DNA from: Mytilus edulis | Taxonomy: Eukaryota; Mollusca; Bivalvia; Mytilida; Mytilidae | Assembly: GCF_963676685.1 (NCBI RefSeq) | Contig: NC_092351.1 | Location: 43,018,733 to 43,082,732 of the forward strand | Direction of reading: 5' to 3' | Length of the DNA stretch: 64,000 bases | Shown: positions 9,560 to 21,457 of the stretch, one piece after another | Layout: each line of letters starts with the position of its first letter | Numbering within the stretch: the first letter of the stretch is position 1 | The notes under the pieces: model-generated | Databases searched by the model: none | What the model was told of the DNA's origin: nothing | The model's input: the letters and a program-made list of their open reading frames with translations, nothing else | Translations under genes and position numbers: made by a program

Positions 9560-11400
9560 TGAATTTACATGTTAAACACCAATGATGGTTGAACATGGGT
9601 CATTCTTCTTTTGCTCAAAATTGATGTCCGAACTTATTTTTCCGAAATGATCATAGAATGGCGAAGAAAGCTGAAGTGATCTTTTCAAACAATTCAAGCT
9701 CTGCAGTACTTTTTCCTCGTTTGTAGTATCATCATAATAATTGTCAATGCCAATAGTGTTTATCCTGTCTTTTACCTTAGCGTATCTAACCTGTTGTGAA
9801 CAGTTTCAATCGAAAACTGTCCAGAAAATGCATTTTAGTATTACGTTCAAATTTACATTTACCTTGAAGTCTTGTTCGTTTTGAAGTAGGGCAAAACTGT
9901 TCTGTATTTAAACTTTTACTTGTGACTTGTCTTTTCTGAGCCATTACAATATGACTGGCACAAATAAGCATAATTGTAAAATAGCTTATAACTGCTGGCT
10001 CTGAGTACTAATGTACAATAGTCAATGCTCTCGAAATATATCTCGTCACATCTGTGGTGTCAAAGACGAGAAGACAGACATGTATTAGTGTCAAACTGAA
10101 GTCAGTTTCTATACGCTGAGGTCCGAACTGTTCTTTAAAGTACGTCATCAATCAGTATTTACACCTAGCGATGAAAAGTAGGTATTGAAGTTGCTTTATC
10201 AGAGTTTATAAGTTCTGCTAATTAAATGGGCAGCCTCCTGGTAAATCCCTTTTACAAACTAATGCATAATACAGCACTCTTTTTGTTGGGATTTTTGACT
10301 TCTTCGCAGCTCCCGTAGCATCAACTTATAATCCACAGTTACACTCTGCTTTTAATAATGGGCGAGTATCTTGACTTGTGATTCTGCATAAACTGCTGTT
10401 TGAAAAAGGGAATAGTTTTTCGTAAAACCCACGATTTTGCACCACTAGGGCATCTTTCTAAGATTAACTCATTTTTGATCTCCTTTTCAAATTTCTTCTA
10501 CCTCTTACTTGTTGGCGTCTTTGTTAGAAGTATTTGTATGGGATGTTTTGTTGTATATCTGTGATGTTTACAGTTATGACGTGAATTTTAGAGGTTATAG
10601 GTCAACAATCCACATAAAACCCCGGCATAAAGCATGTTTTAATGGTATTCAGAACAATTATATTAATGTTTTTTTTGTATCCAGTGTAAGAATGATGTTA
10701 TCGCGGAATCAGAGAGTCAAGTTGTGCCAGTTTAAAAAAAAATAGATTCGTACTCGTAAAACGACATATCTCTCAGATTAAAACAGTTCCATTAATGTAT
10801 ATAGGTTGTTAATAATTGGTGACATTTGTTTCATCTGTAAAAGGAGTAATTAATGGTATCTTTTGTGACAGACTGATTTAAATCTTCAAAACCCGGCATT
10901 GATAACATGCATTCTCTACTACATTCTTCCTTACATGTATCCTCCCTGTGATATTCCACCATATATTTCATATAAAAAAAAACCACATTTTTAACAAACT
11001 TTTTCAGAAATTTATCTGAGGTTCTATTTTGGTGAAATTTGTACCAATATAAAGCTCATAAATATATACAGATTTTTTATGGAATATTTTTTAGATATAT
11101 CTTTTTGCCTGAAATCATTATTCAAATATACAAAAATGGAAACTAAGTGTCATGTTTTCCTACATAGCTATATTATTATTTTGATCCGGAATTGTAATTT
11201 GTATTGAAACTGGTATTCTTGCTCAAGTATTACAAGAATCTGCGGAGATTTTGTATTTTATTGACAAATTGCATTCAATGCGGACGAAAAATAACTCAGT
11301 AGAATTGTTATAAAGTTTTTTATATGAATTATGAAGTTGAATTTTCAAATGGTTAAACATTTTACACCTTTAACGGTAGCTGATTAAAAGTGTAGAAATT
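9560..11400. repeat. Dispersed repeat, copy A
   Basis: It shares long collinear stretches with 20085-22960, for example around GATCATAGAATGGCGAA, GTTGGCGTCTTTGTTAGAA and TCTTCAAAACCCGGCATTGA. It lacks the two SINE-like insertions found in that copy. No ORF with protein character is visible. Class unknown; boundaries approximate. Confidence 0.7.
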
Positions 11401-11591
11401 TCAGTTCTAATGTGTAGTGATGTTTATACGTTATACATATACTGATAAATATTAATACTTTTCACCATGCGTAATGTGCTTATTCCACTCGGGCGATTAC
11501 TTCATTGTATATGTTTTAGCGTGATCTTAGTTAGTTCCAGTATGTATCTTAATCCCAGTAGCCAGTACTTCGTTGTTGGTTGAATATTTAA

Positions 11592-11695
11592 TAGTTATCC
11601 CACAAGGACGCGGTGTGTCAGTGTAAGATCATCCCGATGGCCGGAGGCCAGAGGGTGATCTTCCACTGACACACCAAGTCCGAATGGGATAACTA
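11592..11695. repeat. Imperfect hairpin repeat (~104 bp)
   Basis: The arms starting TAGTTATCCCA and ending TGGGATAACTA are inverted, as are the inner GTGTGTCAGTG and CACTGACACAC segments. The whole looks like a short foldback element. Confidence 0.75.
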
Positions 11696-11697
11696 TT

Positions 11698-12376
11698 TTA
11701 CATCCCAGCTGTTTTCGATAAGACGAAAAACCGTCTACAATTCATAAAATCGAGTTTAGAACGCCACACAACCATTATAATATACTTTATATATTACTAT
11801 ATGATGTATACCCTTTATGACCCCCGAACACGATGAGGAGATATCAAACAATGTCTACTCGCCCCACTTGCCAATCGGCCCACACTATAACGCCACTTTA
11901 TAAAAAAAAAAATCGCCCCACTCTTGTTTACCGACTCTTCCCACTTTTGAAAAAGTGTAAAATCAAATTGAACAATTAGTCTGACAGCTCACTTATTAAG
12001 GAAAATGGTTTAAACCCCACTGAATAAAGTTCTGCCAACTCGCCCCACTTATAAAAAGATCTTGCTTCCTTTAAGTATGTTAAATTACTTTTAGTTCGTA
12101 TCCAGTCGTCCTGGTGTAGTGGTATGTGTCGTGGCTTGATATGCTAAAGGTCTTGAGTTCGAATCCCTGCATATACAGAGGATTTTCTCTTTGTGAATTT
12201 GATAGATAGTCTTTTCCGTATAATTAATTATAAGTTTTATAGTGGATTTCACATTCCCGCCAAAATGTTACAGAACAAAAGAAAGCATGCATAACAAAGA
12301 AACTCAAACTGGGGTGATCTGGTAGGGGTGATCCGACTCAGATCACCCCTGTTAGAACAAAGGAGCTGGGATGTAA
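11698..12376. mobile_element. Possible short-TIR element (~680 bp)
   Basis: TTACATCCCAGCT at the left faces AGCTGGGATGTAA at the right. The interior includes a tRNA-like sequence. No transposase ORF. The call rests on this inverted repeat alone. Confidence 0.45.
12108..12172 (+). other. tRNA-like sequence (tRNA-Ile GAT type; probable pseudogene or SINE head)
   Basis: A perfect A-box TGGTGTAGTGG (12112-12122) and a B-box-like GAGTTCGAATCC (12155-12166) are present. A 4-bp anticodon stem (TGGC/GCTA) encloses TTGATAT, so the anticodon would be GAT. The T stem pairs poorly and no acceptor stem forms, so it is not called a functional tRNA. Confidence 0.4.
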
Positions 12377-12499
12377 CATACTGTGTATTCATTTAAACTG
12401 TATATTATCATTTTGCTATTAAGAAATTATTTGCAAGACACGTTTACACAAAATAACATTATTCACCTGAGAGTGCATCTATACGTAGAGTTTCATGAT

Positions 12500-13430
12500 G
12501 TTTGTTGTTTGTTAGTCTAGTTCAATTCCGCCTACATTTTGTTTTCTTGCTTTTTCTAAGTTTAAACGTCCAGTTATGTGAGTGTTTTCCTAAGTCTTCC
12601 CTTGAGTATTGGATGAACCTTTCGTTAAGATACAAGTTTTTTTTTATCTGAAGCAAGTTGTCCTAAAATAGTTTAAACCAGTTCCCGATAGATATATTAG
12701 TATCGCGTGTTATATATAGAAGTTGATAATCAATTGTGTTTAACAAATCAGTGGCATAATTGATGTGAGACCTTTTTGTCCGAAATGATCATAGAATGGC
12801 GAAGACAGCCTTAATGGTGTCACTTGTGGCACTGCCTACAATCCAAGGTCTGCAGAGGTTCCGTCATAGTTTGTTTTGTCTTCTAAATAATCTTAAATGA
12901 TATTGGTGTTTATCATGTCGTTTAGCGTATCTAAGCTGTTCTGAACAGTTTCAGTAAAACATTGTCCAGATGATTCTTTACAGAATGATATCAAAATGTC
13001 CGTTCATTTTAAGAATTGTCTTTCGTTTTGAATTAGGGAGAAATTGTGAACGACCCAATCAATGTGTTCTGTTTCTGGAACTTTACTTTCGACTTGCCTT
13101 TACACATTCTTTCTTGGATGACAGGCACGAATATGCATAATTGTCCAATGATTATTAGCTGCTGTCAAGCATTTCTGGTGTTCATAGTCCATTCTCCTGA
13201 AATATATCTTGTAATATCTCCGGCGTAAAAGACGAAAAGTGCCCAACAGAATTCTGTTTTGATACGGTGAGGTCCGAACCATTCGTAAAAGTACTTCACA
13301 AAGCTGAAGTTAACCTTATAATAGAAAGAAGTGATGGAAGGTGTTGTAATATTACTCAGAGGTTATAAATTCTGCCGAAATAGGTGAATCTCCTTATTTT
13401 TGTTGGCGTCTTTGCAAGATTTTTTTTTAA
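12500..13430. repeat. Dispersed repeat, copy B
   Basis: Collinear with 20100-21060, including ATCTGAAGCAAGTTGTCC-like and GATCATAGAATGGCGAA segments. Diverged by many substitutions and indels. No coding signal. Confidence 0.6.
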
Positions 13431-13444
13431 AGTAAGTTGTGTTG

Positions 13445-13828
13445 TATGGGATCAATAATGATGAGTTTATTTACATCCACTGGGCTGATGCCACTGTTGG
13501 TGGAGATTTTTTTCCCCGATGGTATCACAAGCCCAGTACTGTAATTATCATTGATATGGTTATATTTATGAATTAACTGTTTACACATTTTTGAATTTTT
13601 TGAAATACTAAAGCTATTCTACCTCAGGCATTGATTACCTTAGCTGTATGGCAAAATTTTTAGGAATTTTGGTCCTTAATGCTCTTCAACTTCGTACTTT
13701 ATTTGGCCTTTTTATCTTTTTTTGGATTCGAGCGTCACTGATGAGTCTTTTGAAGACGAAACGCGCGCCTGGTGTATATACAAAAATTAGTCCTGGTATC
13801 TATGATGAGTTTATTTACATGCCAAAAT
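13445..13828 (+). mobile_element. Hammerhead-bearing repeat unit, one copy with direct ends
   Basis: Both ends carry ATGATGAGTTTATTTACAT (13458 region and 13804 region), framing one unit with a hammerhead near its 3' side. The same family is at 27283, 35685 and 56901. Direct ends around a single ribozyme fit a partial tandem insertion. Confidence 0.7.
13730..13777 (+). ncRNA. Hammerhead ribozyme motif, type I, cleavage site mutated
   Basis: Core CTGATGA (13738-13744), stem II GTCTT/AAGAC, then GAAA. A short self-complementary stem III leads to the cleavage position at 13769. GCGTCA before the core pairs with TGGTGT after the site as stem I. The triplet expected as GTC is GCC here, so self-cleavage is probably lost. 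Confidence 0.75.
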
Positions 13829-14850
13829 AATTAATTACATCACAATTTCATTGGTTTTCAAATGTAATAAATTACATAACAATAACATTGTCAATGTGAT
13901 AAATTACATTTTAATTAATTTAGGATAAAATGACAAAAAAGCTAGAATGAAACTTTTATATAATATGTACTTTTCAAGAAAGACAACATTTATGTAAACA
14001 TGCTTTATTTATGTTTTCAAAATTTGAATGTTATTGTTGCATTTAAATATCCTTAGATCTTCGAACATTTAGTCACTTCAAGATCATTTTTCTGGTCTGA
14101 ATATTTTTCCAGCAATGGAAAAAAACTCTCTCAAACAGGGGCTGACGAAACAGGCGTAATGAGAAAGGGAAGTCTCTGCTCATTTACTTTCCAGTACAAA
14201 ATAGGATCATCGTCCATCATATATCAATCTACAGATAGATACTTCTCAACTTTTGATATTGTTTCAGATGTATTCTTATTCTTGTAGAAGACAAAAAGCC
14301 AAAATAGTCATCACTCTCCTGTTTCATTTTGATGGGGGCGACTATGGATCATTTCCTTAACTTTGTCCTTGATAAGGGAAATATGTGTTTTCTTAGATTC
14401 AGGTTCATCATTAAACCATCTCAGCTTGAATTTTGAGTCCAAATTGCCGAGACTGTATTAATTTAACCTATTTGTAACAGATGAGATTAATTTTGAAATC
14501 ACTTTGGAATTGAATTTAGCTGCTACTTTTTGCATTTGGTATTTGAGGCTAAGTAAATTTGATAGCTTAACTTGTGCTTACAGTCCAATCTAATATGAAA
14601 TACCCTGTTATGCCCCAAACCCCTTTCATTTGCCTGTTTGACCACAAGTCAATAGTTGGAGACATATTTTTAGCTAATTTAAGGTGATTAGTTAAGTTAC
14701 TTTGCAATTCACTTAAGTTTTGGTGACAGATCTAGATGTGTCCTACTTGGCACTTGGTATTTTGAATTGGTCCTGCCAGTTTCATTACTAACTGGTTGTC
14801 ACTTTAAATGTTTTATTGGCAATAATACCTCTTATACTTATACACTTATG
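13829..14850. other. AT-rich sequence, nothing recognised
   Basis: No feature found. A TTACAT-rich patch at 13840-13920 is low complexity. Confidence 0.5.
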
Positions 14851-15123
14851 TTATTTAAGACTTTTGAAGAAGCAATGCAACACATTGATATATATATTTT
14901 ATATAATGACCTTCATAGTACAACGGGTGACCATATTTTGGGTGGCTTATACTTGTCCTCTTGTGTGTCTTCGCCGATACTACTGGGGTATCGTTTGCTG
15001 GTGTGGAGTTCGAGAAAAAAAGTGACTGTTGTGGTATAACTTGGAGAGGCGTTTGATTGAAGTTGAAAGTAGGATAACGCAACACCGAAGCATCTGAAAT
15101 AACGAAGGCTCCATGGATACTGT

Positions 15124-15796
15124 TTACTGGTTAAATAGGTGTTGTGGTTGAGGTTGTTGTGGCACGTTAGTATAATTAAATGAAGGGTATTGCGGAATCA
15201 TGTTGTACGAAATGGGATGATGTTGAAGAACTGTTTGTTGAAATTGTTGATTTTGGTATGACATATTGCAATACATCTGCAAGACATTTTGATAAGGTTG
15301 AACAGAAAATCGTACCCTTTTAAAAGAAGACATACAGCTTTCATTTTCAGAATCGGACTTTAATTCTCGTTTTTGTTTTTTCATCTGCCCTTTCTATCAT
15401 TTTAAGAAGCTCAATTCTGTCATTTTGTGTGACAGGTGGGATTTTACCACTATACTTAGACTTTAGACACAAAAGATAGCGCATTAGTATACTTGGTTTA
15501 GAATATTTTAACGGGTCTGTTTTTCTTAAACGGCCTTTCATTACTTTCATGAATGAAGCGTCGTTTCTTTCTTTGTATTCAGAGAACTGGTTTTGATCGG
15601 TTATAAGGGACTCTACCTCTAAACGTATGTTACGAATTTTTGTCTGCAATGATTTTCTTTCCTCGCGAAACTCTTTGTGTTTATCTTTCGGTCCACAAAT
15701 CAGAAAAGTGGAGCAGCGGTCATTCTTGCACACATTATTCCCTTTGTTGTTGTCAGCCTTATGACCTCTAATGTGACAGTTTGTACATCTAACAAT
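15124..15796 (-). pseudogene. Terminal exon of an unknown zinc-finger-like protein, frameshifted
   Basis: The minus strand has a good acceptor (TTTATTCAG, exon from 15796). The frame reads RCTNCHIRGHK, then NVCKNDRCS and FLICGPKDKHKEF, a Cys/His-rich cluster that could bind zinc. A charged helical region follows to about 15350. That frame then stops, but the +1 frame continues with coherent charged and then Q/P/N-rich sequence to a stop at 15124. The two frames overlap at 15347-15384 around an A6 run, which suggests a one-base indel. Upstream exons were not found; a mobile element (15848-17612) starts 50 bp upstream. I do not recognise the family. It could be a host gene remnant or a transposon accessory protein. 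Confidence 0.5.
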
Positions 15797-15847
15797 CTGA
15801 ATAAACCTTTAAGAATGTGAATAATAAAAGTGTTCGTGATGACTATT

Positions 15848-17612
15848 TAGCTCACCTGGCCCGAAGGGCCTAGTGAGCTATTCCCATCACTTTGCGTCCG
15901 GCGTCCGTCGTCGTCGTCCGGCGTCCGTCGTCGTCGTCGTCCGTCGTCGTTAACTTTTACAAAAATCTTCTCCTCTGAAACTACTGGGCCAAATCAAACC
16001 AAACTTGGCCACAATCATCATTGGGGTATCTAGTTTAAAAATGTGTGGCGTGACCCGGTCAACCAACCAAGATGGCCGCCACGGCTAAAAATAGAACATA
16101 GGGGTAAAATGCAGTTTTTGGCTTATAACTCAAAAACCAAAGCATTTAGAGCAAATCTGACATGGGGTAAATATGTTTATCAGGTCAAGATCTATCTGCC
16201 CTGAAATTTTCAGATGAATCGGTCAATCGGTTGTTGGGTTGCTGCCCCTGAATTGGTAATTTTGAGGAAATTTTGCTGTTTTTGGTTATTATCTTGAATA
16301 TTATTATAGATAGAGATAAACTGTAAACAGCAATAATGTTCAGCAAAGTAAGATCTACAAATAAGTCAACATGACCAAAATGGTCAGTTGACCCGTTTAG
16401 GAGTTATTGCCCTTTATAGTCAATTTTTAACCATTTTTCGTTAATTAAAGTAATCTTTTACAAAAATCTTCTCCTCTGAAACTACTGGGCCAAATTAATC
16501 CAAACTTGGCCACAATCATCTTTGGGGTAGCTAGTTTAAAAAATGTGTGGCGTGACCTGGTCAACCAACCAAGATGGCCGCCACGGCTAAAAATAGAACA
16601 AAGGGGTAAAATGCAGTTTTTGGCTTATAACTCAAAAACCAAAGCATTTTGAGGAAATCTGACATGGGATAAAAATGTTTATCAGGTCAAGATCTATCTG
16701 CCCTGAAATTTTCAGATGAATCGGTCAATCGGTTGTTGGGTTGCTGCCCCTGAATTGGTAATTTTGAGGAAATTTTGGTGTTTTTGGTTATTATCTTGGA
16801 TATTATTATAGATAGAGATAAACTGTAAACAGCAATAATGTTCAGCAAAGTAAGATCTACAAATAAGTCAACATGACCAAAATGGTCAGTTGACCCCTTT
16901 AGGAGTTATTGCCCTGTATAGTCAATCTTTAACCATTTTTCATAAATCTAAGTAATCTTTTACAAAATCTCCACTGAAACTACTAGGCCACAATCATCTT
17001 TGGGGTATCTAGTTTGAAAAATGTGTCCGATGACCTGGCCATTCAACCAAGATGGCCGCCACGGCTAAAAATAGAACATAGGGGTAAAATGCAGTTTTTG
17101 GCTTATAACTATGAAACCAAAGCATCTAGAGCAAATCTGACAAGAAGTTAAATTGTTAATCAAGCCAATATCTATCTGGTTGTTGGGTTGCTGCCCTCCA
17201 ATTGGTAATTTTTAAAGAAATTTTGCCGTTTTTGGTTATCTTGAATACTATTATAGATAGCGATAAACTGTAAACAGCAATAATGTTCAGCAAAGTAAGA
17301 TCTACAAATAAGTCAACATGACCTAAATGGTCAATTGACTCCTTAAGGAGTTATTGTCCTTTATAGTCAATTTTTAACAATTTTCTAAATTTGGTAAATT
17401 TATGTAAATTTTTACCAAATATAGTTCTCTGTTACTAATGGGCAAAGTTCATTATAGATATAATTGTAAGAAGCAAAATCGTTCAGTAAAGTAAGAACTT
17501 CAAACACATCACCATCACCAAAATAGAATTTTGTCATGAATCCATTTGTGTCCTTTGTTTAATATGCACATAGACCAAGGTGAGCGACACAGGCTCTTTA
17601 GAGCCTCTAGTT
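15848..17612 (+). mobile_element. Element with three internal ~500 bp tandem units
   Basis: The left end TAGCTCACCTGG and right end AAGGTGAGCGACACAGG form a short imperfect inverted repeat. A GTC/GTCCGTCG microsatellite follows the left end. Units begin at 15954, 16455 and 16957 (periods 501 and 502 bp), the third diverged and shortened. No protein. A reverse-orientation end fragment of the family lies at 39795-39868. Confidence 0.8.
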
Positions 17613-17982
17613 TGTATTTGCATATAAACATTAAAAAAAATCTAGAATTTAAAATTGATACTTTAAGTTGAAAGAGCATTAGTTAAGCAACAGAATAAGC
17701 TAAAAATATTTATACCACATCTTCTTTATTATATTCGTATGATTGTTTATTTATAATCGGACATACAATGAATACCAATAGCATACCCCGCCTAGTAAGA
17801 CAAATGAAAAAAAGGCTATTTATGACAGAACAATGACTTATCAACTCATTGCATGTTTATACGACCAAGCCAACTTATAATCAGGTATTCGAAGCGTTAC
17901 TTAATAGTTTTCTAAATAATTCATTGCGATACAAAGGACAATAATAGACAATCAATTAGTAGAGTAGATAGTCGAGCAGACT
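17613..17982. other. AT-rich spacer, nothing recognised
   Basis: No feature seen between two mobile elements. Confidence 0.5.
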
Positions 17983-17985
17983 ATT

Positions 17986-19816
17986 AGAGATTTACGGAAA
18001 GTCTCGGATCCGACTGTTGACACCGACTCTGACAGGTAAAATGAAGGGGGTCATCTCAAAATAGAAAAAAAACCCACCTAAATAATTAGTTTTTCAAGAA
18101 AAGTTTGCAAGTAACAATTTAACAAGATTTTACACAAAGATTTAATTAGTCAAATAAGGTTTGTCTTCTGTTAACAAATCCTGCACAAGTCTCCACAATC
18201 AGTCGGAGTTTTTGTCTTGGGTGCCTCCACAAAGTACCCATCACTTTATAATTTTTAAGGTCACCCATGGCATGTTCAACAAGAATTCTATATTCTGCAA
18301 TAACTCTGTTAAATTTTCTACTCTTGCGTTTCTGGTGATCTGGTTTTCTAGTAATTTGTTGTCGCGTAAATGGCGTAATTACGGGATGCCGATTAGGATA
18401 GATTTTATCTCCCAACAGCACACATTCTTCTGGAAAATTTAGCGGTGCATTGGCTCCAATTTTTCTCATCATTCTATACTGCTGCGCATCGTTTTGATTG
18501 CCTAAAAATCCGCTTTCAACATAGCAAATGCTTCCCTCGTTGTCAACTATCACTTGAGTATGTATGGCGTGGTAGTTACGATGACCGGAATAATATAGTT
18601 CTTGCGGCTCAATTTGTGGCCTGTATATCTCTACAGAAGTGCCGTCGATTGCACCTACGGCAGCAGGGAGTTTAGGCCAAATGCCTCGTTTGTCTCTCCA
18701 TTCGTCCAAAGCCGGCCACTGCACGAACGACTTCAAGGCTCTTTGAAATATTGGCATGCACGCATTAATTTCTGCTTGAACTGTGGCAACACTTACATTA
18801 AAAATCAACGCGAGAACATGGTATGATGGATACGACCGAAGCCACATAATGTACAACATGACCCGATTCTTCTGTGATAGTTTGTGGGGTCTACCAGTAT
18901 ATTGTGTAAATGAGTCCTTGACAAGCTGCAGAACATCTAGCATTGTTTCAGGGGTTTCACCTGTTGCAAGATAAAAAGAATATCTGTGCTCAGAAAATTG
19001 AGTAAATACATCATTTCCACTCCATTCTTCTATTGCATCATTGAAAAAGAACCAACTCTTGGAAATGAAGCTGGATCTTCACAAACACCAGACAAACACA
19101 AGCGAAAGGTCAAAAAGCGACCGTTGATGGACATCATCCGCGAAAACCAGATGGCATATAATCGGTTTATTACCAAAAAAATTCCAAAAATAATGAAAGT
19201 TATCGGAGTTAGTTCTTCTGAAAACGATTCCGATTGATTGTAGATTAAGAAAACAAATAAAATTTATTTCCTTCATTTTTTAATTCATATAATATTTATA
19301 TATATATATAGTTTGAACATTCACAAATCTTATTCACTGTTTCTTGGCTCATGGTATTTGTGAGTTATAGTGCTGATCACTTGGCATCTGTAGTTTTTTC
19401 CGTCATCTTTTGCGACTGAAAAACACAACTATTTTTAGCTTTACATTTAAAAAGGTAAATGTCCGCTGCGCAGTAAAACATGTCAACCATCCGTAACACA
19501 ATATTGTGACTCAGGGCGGACCATGCTACGTGCTCTTAAAAAAAAGGGGGGTGATCAATATTTTGCCAAACATTTCCGTTATTTTGGTAGACACCCCCCC
19601 CCCCGAAAAAAAACCAACAAAAAAAAGCAACACACACACACCGATTTCTATCCTAAAGATTACTCCCTAACCTTGATGTTCCATTTATTTTTTGTTTCTG
19701 TGAACTAGGAAAATGTTTACACCAGAAAGCAGGATATGTTTATCTTTTTTGTAAATCTTTTTTGAGACGACCCCTGTGATTTTTGCTGTCAGATCCGAGA
19801 CTTTCCGTAAATCTCT
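17986..19816 (-). mobile_element. Harbinger/PIF-type DNA transposon (1831 bp)
   Basis: Perfect 25-bp terminal inverted repeats (17986-18010 and 19792-19816, outer end AGAGATTTACGG) are flanked by a 3-bp ATT direct repeat (17983-17985 and 19817-19819). The interior encodes a DDE transposase on the minus strand. A three-base duplication fits the Harbinger superfamily. Confidence 0.88.
18146..18943 (-). CDS. HARBI1-like DDE transposase
   Basis: 265 aa from the first ATG. The same frame stays open upstream to 19078 with coherent protein sequence (FTQFSEHRYSFYLATGE), so the true N terminus is further up or spliced. Seen: an N-terminal helix-turn-helix-like region (SQKNRVMLYIMWLRSYPSYH). A DDE_4-type nuclease follows, with first Asp in AVGAIDGTSVEI, second Asp in FLGNQNDAQQ and Glu in AEYRILVEHAMGDLK. 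HARBI1-type transposases are about 350 aa, so this is near full length once extended. It would cut and paste the enclosing element in the nucleus. The visible frame has no stop, so the copy may be active or recently so. A partner Myb-like protein, usual for Harbinger, was not identified. Confidence 0.88.
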   Translation of the reverse strand: MLDVLQLVKDSFTQYTGRPHKLSQKNRVMLYIMWLRSYPSYHVLALIFNVSVATVQAEINACMPIFQRALKSFVQWPALDEWRDKRGIWPKLPAAVGAIDGTSVEIYRPQIEPQELYYSGHRNYHAIHTQVIVDNEGSICYVESGFLGNQNDAQQYRMMRKIGANAPLNFPEECVLLGDKIYPNRHPVITPFTRQQITRKPDHQKRKSRKFNRVIAEYRILVEHAMGDLKNYKVMGTLWRHPRQKLRLIVETCAGFVNRRQTLFD

Positions 19817-19819
19817 ATT

Positions 19820-20084
19820 AACCAGGCTAGCAGTGATATTTGTCAAGGTTATTGTAAATTGGGTGTAAGATACATTGTAGCATTTAGATTTATCCATTGG
19901 TCCAGTAGTCGTTTGCATAGTTGATAAGGCCGCATTTGCTGAGGGCACAGTCTATTTCCTCCTTCAATCTTGTACTCCTTGTCGGTTGAATGATTTTGAT
20001 GCTTGTTTTAAAAGTTCAACTTTCTTTGCGTAGCGGTGGCCTCCGGTGGAATAAAAAACTTTGTAGAGTGTCTTGGTGTTTCTT
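19820..20084. other. Spacer, nothing recognised
   Basis: No gene or repeat assigned. Confidence 0.4.
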
Positions 20085-21457
20085 ATTTGGTAGTCTGATT
20101 ACATTCCTCGTGCATCATTCGACTTTTTATGCTTTTTAAATTTAGAAACTTAACGTCAAGTTGTTTAAGTGTTTTCTTAGTCTTCCCCTGAGTGTTTTAG
20201 ATGAACCGTTCGTATAAATGCCCCAGGTATGATTTTTTTTATCTGAAGTAAGGTGTCCGTCTGAATTCTTTTAAACCAGTTCCCGACAGTTATAATGGTA
20301 TCAAGTGTGATATCTGGAAGTTGATGATCAAATGTGTTAGACTTGTCAGTGGCATAACGATTTATATCGCCCATAAGAATACCTGAGTGGAACTAAATAC
20401 CTTAATGAGTTTAATATTAATTCCACTATACCATGATCGTAGAAACATTGATAGTTGAACATGGAATATTCTTCGTCTGCTGAAAATTGATGTCCGAACT
20501 TATTTTTTGGAAATAATCATAGAATGGCGAACACAGCCGTATTGGTCTATTCAAACAAATCAAGCTCTGCAATGTTTTTTTTTCCTCGTTTGTAGTATCA
20601 TCAAAATAATCTTCAATGCCAATAGTTTTCATCATGTGTTTTACCTTAGCGTATCTAACTTGTTATAACCAGTTTCAGTGAAAAACAGTCAAGAAAACAC
20701 ATTACAGTATTACAAATTTCCATTAACCTTGAAGTCTTTTTCGTTTTAAAGTAGGGCAAAAATGCTAACGATGAAATCAATTTGTTCTGTATTTGAAGTT
20801 TTACTTTCGACTTTTATTTTCATAGCCGTTAAAATATGACTGACACACATAAGCATACATGTTATCTGTCTGGAGGCTATGCTCTCGAAACATCTTTGAT
20901 GTTACAGACGCAAAGACAGACATGTATTAGTGCCCAACTGAAGTCAGTTTTGATACGCTGAGGTCCGAACTGTTCTTAAAAGTACTTAACCAATCAGTAT
21001 TTACACCTATCGATGAAAAGTAGGTATTGATGCTGCTTAATTATTAAAGTTTATAAGTTCTGCTTATGTAAATCCCTTTTACATACAGCACACTTTTTGT
21101 TGGGCTTCCTGCCTTCTCCACTACAGCTCCTGTCGCATCAACGTATAACCAGCAGATACACATGTATCTGCTTTAAATCATGGGCGAGTATCTTGACATG
21201 TGTTTCTTTTTAAATTGCTTTTTTAAAAAGGGTATAGTTTTTCGTAAAACACAAAATTTTGCACCACTATGGCATCGTTCTAAGATAATTTTTCATTGAT
21301 CTCCTTTTCAAATTTCTTCTACATCATGTTTGTTGGCGTCTTTGTTAGAAATATTTGTGTAATTGTATTAAACGTTTTGTTGGATTGTATTTTTGTATCG
21401 ATGATGTATGTTAACAGTTATTACGTGAATATTAGAGCCTATAGGTCAACAATGAGT

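Noticed and set aside
14767..15085. Three overlapping ORFs on both strands
   Set aside because: No conserved motif; a minus-strand stretch resembles the Q/P-rich tail at 15124 only vaguely.
18986..19237. 83-codon plus ORF in the Harbinger element (DKHKRKVKKRPLMDIIRENQ)
   Set aside because: Its first third is antisense to the upstream-extended transposase frame. The rest looks protein-like and could be an exon of a second element protein, but there is no splice partner to support it.
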